The translations under genes were made by a program, and so were the position numbers. DNA of 7,131 nucleotides, from NCBI GenBank assembly GCA_937892835.1, contig CALBHM010000132.1, positions 1 to 7,131 of the forward strand, in the 5' to 3' direction. Each line of letters begins with the position of its first letter. Within the stretch, counting starts at the first letter, position 1. This DNA comes from an uncultured Ruminococcus sp. Its GTDB lineage: Bacteria; Bacillota; Clostridia; Oscillospirales; Acutalibacteraceae. This document shows positions 1 to 5,822 of this stretch, in pieces. The notes under the pieces were generated by a model that saw only the letters and a list, made by a program, of their open reading frames with translations, did no database searches and was not told where the DNA came from.

Positions 1-888
1 CGTCTTGTTTACGCACTCGTCATAGTCCTGAAAATCGTCCGTCACCTGTCCGTTAAGGAAATTTTCCTGACCCTCGGGACGGAACTCTCCGCCGATAGGC
101 TGAGTTTTCCAAACGTTGGTTTTCCGGGCCCTTTTCAACTGATTGTAGAAGTAATATTTATTATCGGAATTAATCGTACTGTATGTAAACGAATCATCAT
201 GGAATCCGATTTGACCGTTATTTGAACCGGGAGTTCCGGGGTAACGAGTAAGAATTTTAGTGTTCTTGAACCAATGCTCATATGCGTAAATTATCTGCCT
301 TTTCTGTCTGTCCGAAGCCATGGCAGGCTTAATTTCATCGCAGACGTGCCACTCGCCCCAGTGACCGATAAGACCTGTCGTTATATAAGCGATTCTCTTG
401 TCGCCGTCATAGTTAAGTGCAAATTGGTCAATAAAATCAAGCAGGAAATCAATCAGTCTCTGATCGCTGTAGTCGGGACTGATTCCTCCGCCGTACTCAG
501 TATATTCGTATTTCTTTACGCCCATATCCCAAATGAATTGCGGAACGGCGCACTCCTTGTCGGGGTAATCCAGATAAACTCTCAGCGCCGCCTGATGTCC
601 TCGGCGGGCGATTTTTTCAAGCTTTTCTTCAAGCGTGCCTCTGAGCGAAAATGTACCGTCGTCGGCAACAAGCTCCGTCATCGGAACATAGAGCCATTCC
701 ATGCTGTAAGGCACAGAGGTGTCTGCTCCGTCCTCGCTGTAGAACGGCATAAATCCCTTCATGGGATTACCGTAAGCCGTTTCATATTCAAGCTTCGTTG
801 CGTTGAAACCGGGATAATTTCCGCAAATCATCGCAAGGCAAAGTGTTATTACATTGAGAAATGAAAGTATTTTATAAATAAAGTTCAT
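1..888 (-). CDS. Putative exported DUF4832/DUF4874-like protein (3' end outside window)
   Basis: An uninterrupted reading frame of 296 codons that runs off the left edge without a stop. The start chosen is the ATG at 888, because a GGGGG ribosome binding site (899-895) lies 6 bases upstream; an in-frame ATG at 894 directly abuts that site and is less likely. Residues 1-30 look like a signal peptide: Lys6, then a hydrophobic run (about 7-22), then a small-residue region ending near Ala30. There is no convincing lipobox. Seen in the mature part are NPMKGFMPF (41-49), an aromatic segment with EWLYVPMTEL, then RRGHQAALRVYLDYP, and the signature GHWGEWH (175-181). This order resembles DUF4832/DUF4874 proteins, which are thought to have a glycoside-hydrolase-like TIM barrel; no reaction or substrate can be named. 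It has its own promoter and is separated from asnB by 547 bases, so it is probably an independent unit. The family call comes from pattern memory, not a search. Confidence 0.75.
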   Translation of the reverse strand, partial: MNFIYKILSFLNVITLCLAMICGNYPGFNATKLEYETAYGNPMKGFMPFYSEDGADTSVPYSMEWLYVPMTELVADDGTFSLRGTLEEKLEKIARRGHQAALRVYLDYPDKECAVPQFIWDMGVKKYEYTEYGGGISPDYSDQRLIDFLLDFIDQFALNYDGDKRIAYITTGLIGHWGEWHVCDEIKPAMASDRQKRQIIYAYEHWFKNTKILTRYPGTPGSNNGQIGFHDDSFTYSTINSDNKYYFYNQLKRARKTNVWKTQPIGGEFRPEGQENFLNGQVTDDFQDYDECVNKT

Positions 889-894
889 GTACAT

Positions 895-899
895 CCCCC
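895..899 (-). promoter_or_regulatory. Ribosome binding site of the DUF4832-like gene
   Basis: On the minus strand this reads AAAAAAGGGGG and lies 6 bases before the ATG at 888. The upstream ATG at 894 starts immediately after it, which leaves no room for ribosome placement. This spacing decides the start codon. Confidence 0.6.
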
Positions 900-908
900 T
901 TTTTTAAT

Positions 909-937
909 ATAATACATTTTTTTGAACGTCGGGTCAA
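909..937 (-). promoter_or_regulatory. Sigma-A type promoter of the DUF4832-like gene
   Basis: On the minus strand a -35 box TTGACC (937-932) and a -10 box TATTAT (914-909) are separated by exactly 17 bases. Each box matches the vegetative consensus at five of six positions. The predicted start of transcription is near 902, giving a very short leader of about 14 bases that holds little more than the ribosome binding site. Confidence 0.75.
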
Positions 938-943
938 TATACA

Positions 944-957
944 AATTTCATGAAATT
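944..957. promoter_or_regulatory. 14-bp perfect palindrome just upstream of the -35 box (possible operator)
   Basis: AATTTCATGAAATT is its own reverse complement. It ends 6 bases before the -35 box at 937-932. The position suits binding of a dimeric regulator or an A/T-rich upstream element; which protein binds, if any, cannot be told from the sequence. Confidence 0.4.
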
Positions 958-975
958 CGCATTCTTTTGCAGTAT

Positions 976-990
976 CGACCACATTGGTCG
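976..990. repeat. Short inverted repeat upstream of the DUF4832-like promoter
   Basis: CGACCA and TGGTCG form perfect 6-bp arms around a 3-base spacer (CAT), about 40 bases upstream of the -35 box. It could be a second regulatory site or just a small hairpin. There is no T tract on either side that would make it a terminator. Confidence 0.3.
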
Positions 991-1048
991 TCCTTTGAAA
1001 TTTTTCTTTAATCTACCATTTCCTTATCCCCTCCGTCGTCAAAGACCA

Positions 1049-1071
1049 CCTCCCCTTACCATAAGGGGAGG
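1049..1071. repeat. Perfect 10-bp inverted repeat (CCTCCCCTTA arms)
   Basis: The arms CCTCCCCTTA (1049-1058) and TAAGGGGAGG (1062-1071) enclose a 3-base loop. The left-arm sequence recurs at 1163-1172. In either strand this would form a stable hairpin. No clean T tract follows on the minus strand, so a role as asnB terminator is uncertain. Confidence 0.7.
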
Positions 1072-1167
1072 CTTGTAGAAATTCTACTTCTTTTTTCAAC
1101 GAGAAGAAATAATAAAATTCTGGTTCAAAGAAATAAAACACTGAAATTTATGTCCCGTTCATCCTCC

Positions 1168-1278
1168 CCTTAAATGATTTAAGGTAGCAAAGCGGCGACA
1201 CGGTAGTGAATGACAGTCCGGTGGACTGTCAGAGCCGTGGCGTGACCAAGCCGCAGCGAGACGGTGGCTCGGAGAGCC
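1168..1278. repeat. Structured block of nested inverted repeats
   Basis: Four sets of arms can be read directly. CCTTAAA/TTTAAGG (1168-1174 and 1178-1184) encloses TGA. TGACAGTCC/GGACTGTCA (1211-1219 and 1223-1231) encloses GGT. Around the latter, CACGG (1199-1203) pairs with CCGTG (1235-1239), and outside that GCGGC (1192-1196) pairs with GCCGC (1250-1254). A last hairpin GGCTC/GAGCC (1266-1270 and 1274-1278) follows. The nested order gives an elongated stem flanked by two small hairpins, which could be a folded RNA or the result of selection on DNA palindromes in a repeat element. Confidence 0.6.
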
Positions 1279-1320
1279 GGTAGGGATAAAGATTAATAAA
1301 TTTCAGCAAACTTTCAAGAA

Positions 1321-1364
1321 ACCCCTCAGTCGGCTACGCCGCCAGCTCCCCTATAAGGGAGCCG
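1321..1364. repeat. Palindromic intergenic repeat downstream of asnB (possible terminator)
   Basis: A small hairpin CGGC/GCCG (1331-1334 and 1338-1341) is followed by GCTCCC/GGGAGC arms (1345-1350 and 1357-1362). Read on the minus strand after asnB, it gives two adjacent hairpins and then GAGGGGTTTCTTG. The combination of a CCCCTCAG flank, a small GC hairpin and CTCCCCTATAAGGGAG resembles intergenic repeats I associate with gut Firmicutes. It may also end asnB transcription about 75 bases after the stop codon, but the T tract is short, so that role is tentative. Confidence 0.5.
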
Positions 1365-1435
1365 AGAATATATTTTCTTATGACCTCTGGTGCAATGTGT
1401 TCATCGACCCTTATGGAATGTACCTTGCCCGAACC

Positions 1436-3268
1436 TCAAACAAATCTGACTCTATATTTTCTCAGCCAATAATCGAACTGGATAAAATACGCTATTGTCT
1501 GCGGCGTTGTCATCAGCTGGCCGTACCACGGCTGACTTTTATTTTCCGTCAAAAGCTTCGTCAATTTATCTTTCTTTATGAAATCAAGCAGCGGCGAAGT
1601 GCCCTCATCAATTATCGCCTGCAAGCGTGAAGAAACGGCGGCAAGATAATTCGGATTGTGCGTTTTCGGATAAGGACTTTTCTTTCGCCAAAGCACCTCG
1701 TCCGGCAGATACCCACGCATTGCTTCACGAAGAAGTCCCTTCTCATAACCGTTGTGATCCTTCATCTCCCACGGCACATTGTAAAGGTACTCAACTATTC
1801 TGTGGTCGCAGAACGGAACTCTGACCTCAAGTGACGAATACATGCTCATTCTGTCCTTACGGTCAAGCAGGGTTTGCATGAACCAATCAAGATTCAGCTT
1901 CATCATCTGCGCCGTTTTCAGGTCATCCTCTTTCATATTGCTATATAGCGGCGCACTATCGGAAGTCAGCCTGTATCTTGCATAAACATATTCCGAGCCG
2001 TCAATTTTTTCGGCGAATTCATCTTTTAAAAAAGATATTCTGTAATCCGTCGACTGTGCCCAAGGGAACCCCTCGGATGAACGAATCGTTTTGTCCCTGT
2101 ACCACGGATAACCGCCGAAAATTTCATCGGCGCACTCGCCCGAAAGAGCAACAGTGCCGAATTCTTTTATCGCCCTGCATAACAGCAGCATTGAAGCGTC
2201 AACATCGGCCATTCCCGGCAGGTCACGGGCGTCGACGGCGGAATAAAGAGCATCAACAAGCTCATCTGTATCAATAACGATCCAGTGGTGTACTCCGCCG
2301 AGATATTTCTCCATAACACGAATAAATTCCGGGTCGGAATTCGGTTGAAATTTTGACTTTATAAAATACTTGTCATTGTCCTTATAGTCAACGGAAAAGG
2401 TGTGAAGAACCTCTCCCCTTTTCTTGAATTCCTCGCTTGTAACCGACGATATAAGGCTTGAATCCAGTCCGCCGGAAAGGAATGTACAAAGAGGAACATC
2501 GGAGACAAGCTGACGCTTTATTGAATCTGTGACAAGAAACCGTACCTTTTCGACCGTTTGCTCGAAGCTATCCGTATGCTCATGCGCTTCAACATTCCAA
2601 TAGCGATAAATCGTCAGTCCCGTCTCGTCATAAATCGCATAATGCGCAGGTCTCAGCTCATTTATATCCTTAAAAACTCCGCAGCCCGGTGTTCTTCCCG
2701 GACCGATAAGCATAATTTCCGACAAAGAACGATTATCAATTATCGGCTCAATTTCCGGGTGTTCAAGCAATGCCTTTATCTCCGAGCCAAAGACGAATCC
2801 ACTCTTGCACATAGAATAAAAAAGCGGTTTAACGCCCATTCGATCCCTTGCAACAAAAAGCTTTTTCGTCTCATGCTCCCAAACGGCGAATGCAAAAATT
2901 CCGTTAAACATTTCAACGCATTTTTCACGGTATTCAACATATGCTTTCAGCACGACCTCTGTGTCGGAATGACTGAAAAAGTTGTATCCTCTGCTCTCAA
3001 GCGTGTTTCTTATCTCATCCGTATTGTAAAGCTCGCCGTTATAGCAGAGAGTGAAAACCGCGCCGTCAACAGCATAGGTCATCGGCTGTTTACCTTTTTC
3101 GATATCAACGACAGCCAAACGTCTGTGCATCAGCACTGCATCATGAGAAAAAAATTCGCCGTGCTGATCGGGTCCTCTTGAATAAAGCTTGTTTTGCATG
3201 TTATAGAATTGACTTTCATATTTTGACAAATCCGTTGTGAAAGAAACCTGTCCGCATATTCCGCACAT
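1436..3268 (-). CDS. asnB: Asparagine synthase (glutamine-hydrolysing)
   Basis: A 610-residue cytoplasmic enzyme that makes asparagine from aspartate, ATP and glutamine. The start MCGICG is fixed because Cys2, exposed after Met removal, is the nucleophile of the class II glutaminase domain (about 1-210). That domain also shows HRRLAVVD (48-55), YNGEL (76-80) and SDTEVV (101-106). The synthetase domain follows with the ATP-binding PP-loop SGGLDSS (265-271), SGECADEIFGGY (376-387), the SSLEVRVPFCD segment (478-488) and KKSPYPKTHNP (529-539). All key residues are present and the length is normal. The ATG lies 4 bases after the spoIIID stop, and its ribosome binding site (AGGTGA) includes the last spoIIID codon and stop, so translation is probably coupled. 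Bacillus subtilis has an AsnB-type enzyme of similar length, AsnO, needed for sporulation; a matching role here is inference. Confidence 0.95.
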   Translation of the reverse strand: MCGICGQVSFTTDLSKYESQFYNMQNKLYSRGPDQHGEFFSHDAVLMHRRLAVVDIEKGKQPMTYAVDGAVFTLCYNGELYNTDEIRNTLESRGYNFFSHSDTEVVLKAYVEYREKCVEMFNGIFAFAVWEHETKKLFVARDRMGVKPLFYSMCKSGFVFGSEIKALLEHPEIEPIIDNRSLSEIMLIGPGRTPGCGVFKDINELRPAHYAIYDETGLTIYRYWNVEAHEHTDSFEQTVEKVRFLVTDSIKRQLVSDVPLCTFLSGGLDSSLISSVTSEEFKKRGEVLHTFSVDYKDNDKYFIKSKFQPNSDPEFIRVMEKYLGGVHHWIVIDTDELVDALYSAVDARDLPGMADVDASMLLLCRAIKEFGTVALSGECADEIFGGYPWYRDKTIRSSEGFPWAQSTDYRISFLKDEFAEKIDGSEYVYARYRLTSDSAPLYSNMKEDDLKTAQMMKLNLDWFMQTLLDRKDRMSMYSSLEVRVPFCDHRIVEYLYNVPWEMKDHNGYEKGLLREAMRGYLPDEVLWRKKSPYPKTHNPNYLAAVSSRLQAIIDEGTSPLLDFIKKDKLTKLLTENKSQPWYGQLMTTPQTIAYFIQFDYWLRKYRVRFV

Positions 3269-3269
3269 A

Positions 3270-3278
3270 AAATCACCT
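3270..3278 (-). promoter_or_regulatory. asnB ribosome binding site overlapping the spoIIID stop codon
   Basis: The minus-strand sequence ATGAGGTGATTTTATG contains the asnB Shine-Dalgarno sequence GAGGTGA, which runs through the final Arg codon and TGA stop of spoIIID. The asnB ATG follows 4 bases after the stop. Such an overlap usually couples translation of the two genes. Confidence 0.7.
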
Positions 3279-3530
3279 CATTTTGCTGCCTTTATATTTT
3301 TCTCTTGTGGCAATTCCGCCTCTGATATGTCGCTGTGCCTTGTTAATATCAAGTATTTCCCTGACCTCACGGCTTAAACCGGGATCAATCTCCTCCAATT
3401 TTTGCGTAACATCGGTATGTACCGTCGATTTGGAAATTCCGAAAACCTTTGCGGCTGCTCTAACGGTCGATTTGTTTTTTACGATATATTCGCCGAGTTC
3501 AACCGAACGAATTCGTGCTGTTTCATTCAA
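3273..3530 (-). CDS. spoIIID: Sporulation transcriptional regulator SpoIIID
   Basis: An 85-residue DNA-binding protein that, in Bacillus and Clostridia, is made in the mother cell under sigma-E and then activates or represses many mother-cell genes. The fold is a helix-turn-helix at about 21-42 (STVRAAAKVFGISKSTVHTD), followed by LEEIDPGLSREVREILDINK (45-64) and a basic tail QRHIRGGIATREKYKG (66-81). This order matches the B. subtilis protein, which is slightly longer at the C-terminus. The start is a TTG at 3530: a GGGAGG site lies 8 bases upstream, there is no in-frame ATG near it, and the nearby ATG (3526) is out of frame. It sits 63 bases after metA and 4 bases before asnB, an unusual setting for this gene. 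Its ribosome binding site lies in the arm of a hairpin. Confidence 0.93.
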   Translation of the reverse strand: MNETARIRSVELGEYIVKNKSTVRAAAKVFGISKSTVHTDVTQKLEEIDPGLSREVREILDINKAQRHIRGGIATREKYKGSKMR

Positions 3531-3536
3531 AAGAAA

Positions 3537-3581
3537 AACCTCCCGGATTTACATATCAGTAAATGATATGTTCGAGAGGTT
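3537..3581 (-). terminator. Terminator-like hairpin between metA and spoIIID that includes the spoIIID ribosome binding site
   Basis: On the minus strand an outer stem AACCTC/GAGGTT (3581-3576 with 3542-3537) surrounds an inner perfect 8-bp stem ACATATCA/TGATATGT (3571-3564 with 3558-3551) and a 5-base loop. An asymmetric internal loop separates the stems. The outer stem is followed by TTTCTTTT, so the whole resembles an intrinsic terminator placed 13 bases after metA. The GGGAGG site for spoIIID (3544-3539) lies in the descending arm. Read-through transcripts from the met genes would therefore be expected to hide that site. The dual role is inference from geometry. Confidence 0.55.
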
Positions 3582-3591
3582 AAAATTATGT
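3563..3591 (-). promoter_or_regulatory. Candidate sigma-E-like promoter of spoIIID
   Basis: On the minus strand ACATAAT (3591-3585) lies 14 bases before CATATCAT (3570-3563). The known sigma-E consensus is roughly KMATATT, 14-15 bases, then CATACAMT; the boxes match at 5 of 7 and 6 of 8 positions. Transcription would start near 3556, inside the descending arm of the hairpin, giving a leader of about 25 bases. The match is imperfect and A/T-rich DNA yields such hits by chance. Confidence 0.3.
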
Positions 3592-3593
3592 CA

Positions 3594-4508
3594 TTATATT
3601 GTTTCGATATCGTACGGAGTTGTCTGATATACGAAATAGTTCAGCCAGTTTGAAAAAAGCAGGTTTGCATGCGCCCTCCATGAGACGATTGGCTCTTTGG
3701 TCGGATCGTCGTTCGGGAAATAATTCTTCGGAACGGCAATATCAAGACCCTTTTCTTTGTCCCTGAGATACTCGTTTTTCAGCGTGTCACGGTCATATTC
3801 GGAATGTCCGGTTATAAAAATCTGCCTGCCCTTGTTCGTGGAGATTGCATAAACTCCGGTATCGGGCGACGAAGCAAGAATTTTCAGTTCTTTGACCTTT
3901 TTTATATCCTCGGTCAGAACAGTCGTATGCCTTGACTGCGGCACCATAAAGGTTTCGTCAAAGCCACGGAAAAGAATCGACTTTTTATAGTTTACCTTGT
4001 GAGGAAAAACGCCGAAATACTTCTGTGGCAAATGGATTTTCGGAATTCCGAAATGATAGTAAAGACCGGCCTGAGCACCCCAGCAAATATGGAAGGTGCT
4101 CGTAACGTGAGTTTTGCTCCACTCCATGATTTTGCAAAGCTCATCCCAGTATTCGACCTCTTCAAACTTCATGTTTTCAACAGGTGCGCCGGTGATAATC
4201 ATGCCGTCGTACTTGTTGTGCTTGATCTCATCAAAGGTCTTGTAAAAAGCGAGCAAATGACCCTCCGAGGTGTTCTTCGACTTGTGAGAGGTTGTGTACA
4301 TCATTTCCATCTCAACCTGGAGCGGAGTGTTTCCGAGCAGCCTCGCAAACTGAGTTTCTGTTTCGATTTTCTTCGGCATAAGATTCAGTAGCAGGATCTT
4401 CAGCGGTCTGATATCCTGCTTAATCGCCCTTTTTTCCGTCATTACAAATATGTTTTCATCATGGAGAACCTTGACGGCCGGCAGTCCATTCGGTATTTTA
4501 ATTGGCAT
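3594..4508 (-). CDS. metA: Homoserine O-acetyltransferase (MetA/MetAA family)
   Basis: A 304-residue cytoplasmic enzyme that activates homoserine by acylation, the first committed step of methionine synthesis. It has the class I glutamine-amidotransferase-like fold and normal length. Seen in the sequence are the nucleophile Cys142 in HICWGAQA, Lys163 in LPQKYFG, His235 and Glu237 in GHSEYD, and Arg249. Position 111, in TGAPVENMKFEEVEYW, is Glu; in characterised family members Glu111 goes with acetyl-CoA and Gly111 with succinyl-CoA, so the product is predicted to be O-acetylhomoserine. That is the substrate of the neighbouring MetY. The ATG at 4508 follows the metY stop by 17 bases, with a weak GAGTGA ribosome binding site 6 bases upstream. 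The gene shares an operon with metY and ends just before a terminator-like hairpin. Confidence 0.95.
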   Translation of the reverse strand: MPIKIPNGLPAVKVLHDENIFVMTEKRAIKQDIRPLKILLLNLMPKKIETETQFARLLGNTPLQVEMEMMYTTSHKSKNTSEGHLLAFYKTFDEIKHNKYDGMIITGAPVENMKFEEVEYWDELCKIMEWSKTHVTSTFHICWGAQAGLYYHFGIPKIHLPQKYFGVFPHKVNYKKSILFRGFDETFMVPQSRHTTVLTEDIKKVKELKILASSPDTGVYAISTNKGRQIFITGHSEYDRDTLKNEYLRDKEKGLDIAVPKNYFPNDDPTKEPIVSWRAHANLLFSNWLNYFVYQTTPYDIETI

Positions 4509-4525
4509 TAGGTATCACTCTTCAA

Positions 4526-5809
4526 TCAGATTTTCTCAAGAGCCTGTGCAATATCCTCAATAAGGTCCTGTGCATTTTCAAGTCCGCAGGAGAAGCGAAC
4601 AAGGTTTGCCGGCACTCCTGCAGCGGCAAGCTCAGCGTCGTTCATCTGGCGGTGGGTTGCGCTCGCCGGATGGAGACAGCAAGTTCTCGCATCGGCAACA
4701 TGCGTCTCGATAGCCGCAACCTTAAGATTCTTCATAAACTTCTCGGCCGCAGCTCTGCCGCCCTTTATGCCGAAGCTGACAACTCCGCATGAGCCGTTCG
4801 GGAGATACTTCCGGGCAAGCTCATAATATTTGTTGCCCTCAAGCGACGGATAGTTGACCCATTCGATTTTATCGTGAGAATCAAGGTATTTTGCAACGGC
4901 AAGTCCGTTTTCACAATGTCTTTTCACTCTGACGTGGAGACTTTCAAGTCCGAGATTGAGAATAAATGCATTCTGCGGAGACTGGATCGAGCCGAAATCA
5001 CGCATAAGCTGAGCTGTTGCCTTTGTAATAAACGCTCCGCCCATTCCGAAACGCTCGGCATAAACAATGCCGTGATAGCTGTCGTCGGGAGTGCAAAGTC
5101 CCGGGAACTTATCGGCATGAGCCATCCAATCAAACTTACCCGAATCAACAATACACCCGCCGACGCCTGCGCCGTGGCCGTCCATGTATTTTGTTGTTGA
5201 ATGAGTGACGATATCTGCGCCCCACTCGAACGGACGGCAGTTGATCGGAGTTGCAAATGTATTGTCAACGATAAGCGGAACACCGTGCGCATGAGCGGCA
5301 TTGGCAAATCTTTCGATATCAAAAACCGTCAAAGCCGGATTAGCTATTGTTTCGCCGAAAACAAGCTTCGTATTAGGCTTGAATGCGGCTTCAAGCTCCT
5401 CGTCCGAGCAATCAGGCTCAACAAACGTGAAATCAATACCCATCTTCTTCATAGTGACGGCAAAGAGATTGTATGTACCGCCGTAAATCATCGAGGAAGC
5501 GACAACGTGATCACCGCAGTTTGCGATATTGAACACAGCATAGAAGGAAGCAGCCTGACCCGAAGAGGTAAGCATAGCGGCCGAACCGCCCTCAAGCTCA
5601 CAAATCTTCTTCGCAACCATGTCGTTGGTCGGGTTCTGAAGTCTTGTGTAGAAATATCCTTCGGCCTCAAGGTCAAAAAGCTTGCCCATGTCCTCGCTTG
5701 TGTTATATTTATAAGTCGTGCTCTGAATTATCGGGATCTGTCTCGGCTCGCCGTTACCGGGAGTGTAGCCACCCTGCACGCACTTTGTTTCAATTCTTTT
5801 TTCGCTCAT
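4526..5809 (-). CDS. metY: O-acetylhomoserine sulfhydrylase (O-acetylhomoserine aminocarboxypropyltransferase)
   Basis: A PLP-dependent enzyme of the Cys/Met metabolism family, 427 residues, that makes homocysteine from O-acetylhomoserine and sulfide. The order of motifs is typical: ETKCVQGGYTPG near the N-terminus, YFYTRLQNPT (52-61) whose Tyr and Arg contact the cofactor of the partner subunit, SSGQAA (82-87), IVDNTFATP (180-188) with the cofactor-binding Asp182, and THSTTKYMDGHG (202-213) with the PLP-lysine Lys207. The C-terminal THVADARTCCLHPASATH segment favours MetY over cystathionine gamma-synthase or methionine gamma-lyase. The start taken is the ATG at 5809, 9 bases after AAAGGA; a TTG at 5812, 6 bases after it, would add one residue. 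The gene follows a TIM-barrel gene by 13 bases and precedes metA by 17. Confidence 0.95.
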   Translation of the reverse strand: MSEKRIETKCVQGGYTPGNGEPRQIPIIQSTTYKYNTSEDMGKLFDLEAEGYFYTRLQNPTNDMVAKKICELEGGSAAMLTSSGQAASFYAVFNIANCGDHVVASSMIYGGTYNLFAVTMKKMGIDFTFVEPDCSDEELEAAFKPNTKLVFGETIANPALTVFDIERFANAAHAHGVPLIVDNTFATPINCRPFEWGADIVTHSTTKYMDGHGAGVGGCIVDSGKFDWMAHADKFPGLCTPDDSYHGIVYAERFGMGGAFITKATAQLMRDFGSIQSPQNAFILNLGLESLHVRVKRHCENGLAVAKYLDSHDKIEWVNYPSLEGNKYYELARKYLPNGSCGVVSFGIKGGRAAAEKFMKNLKVAAIETHVADARTCCLHPASATHRQMNDAELAAAGVPANLVRFSCGLENAQDLIEDIAQALEKI

Positions 5810-5822
5810 CAAATCAAGTCCT

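Larger units (their letters stand above)
1024..1289. repeat. Putative composite intergenic repeat / MITE-like element
   Basis: The ends are imperfect inverted repeats: TTATCCCCTCCG at 1024-1035 against the complement of CGGTAGGGATAA at 1278-1289, matching at 10 of 12 positions. Inside are a perfect 10-bp hairpin (1049-1071), a second copy of CCTCCCCTTA (1163-1172), and a nested multi-stem block (1168-1278). There is no open reading frame that could be a transposase. This layout suits a non-autonomous repeated element or a set of nested palindromic repeats. I infer mobility only from the architecture; no target-site duplication was confirmed. Confidence 0.45.
895..1435. other. Non-coding interval between asnB and the DUF4832-like gene
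   Basis: No convincing gene lies in these 541 bases. The left third holds the promoter region of the leftmost gene. The middle and right hold a dense series of inverted repeats: 1049-1071, 1075-1087, 1168-1184, 1211-1231, 1266-1278, 1331-1341 and 1345-1362. The roughly 50 bases next to the asnB stop codon (1385-1435) contain no feature I recognise. Confidence 0.8.

Noticed and set aside
274..864. A 196-residue open frame on the plus strand
   Set aside because: It is antisense to the DUF4832-like gene, which has a promoter, ribosome binding site, signal peptide and family motifs; the plus-strand product shows no recognisable features.
1075..1087. Small inverted repeat GTAGAA-A-TTCTAC
   Set aside because: The arms are short and A/T-rich with a one-base spacer, which would not make a stable RNA hairpin; it is probably incidental.
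1397..1630. A plus-strand frame starting with FIDPYGMYLAR, reminiscent of the end of an Rhs core repeat
   Set aside because: Only about ten residues resemble that motif, the rest is antisense to asnB, and the upstream in-frame residues do not continue the Rhs pattern. A decayed remnant cannot be excluded, but the evidence is too thin.
2558..3181. A 207-residue plus-strand frame inside asnB
   Set aside because: It is a shadow of the asnB coding sequence, lacks a ribosome binding site signal, and the opposite strand encodes a complete conserved enzyme.
5810..5822. Possible riboswitch or promoter in front of metY
   Set aside because: Only 13 bases separate metY from the previous gene, enough for the ribosome binding site alone.
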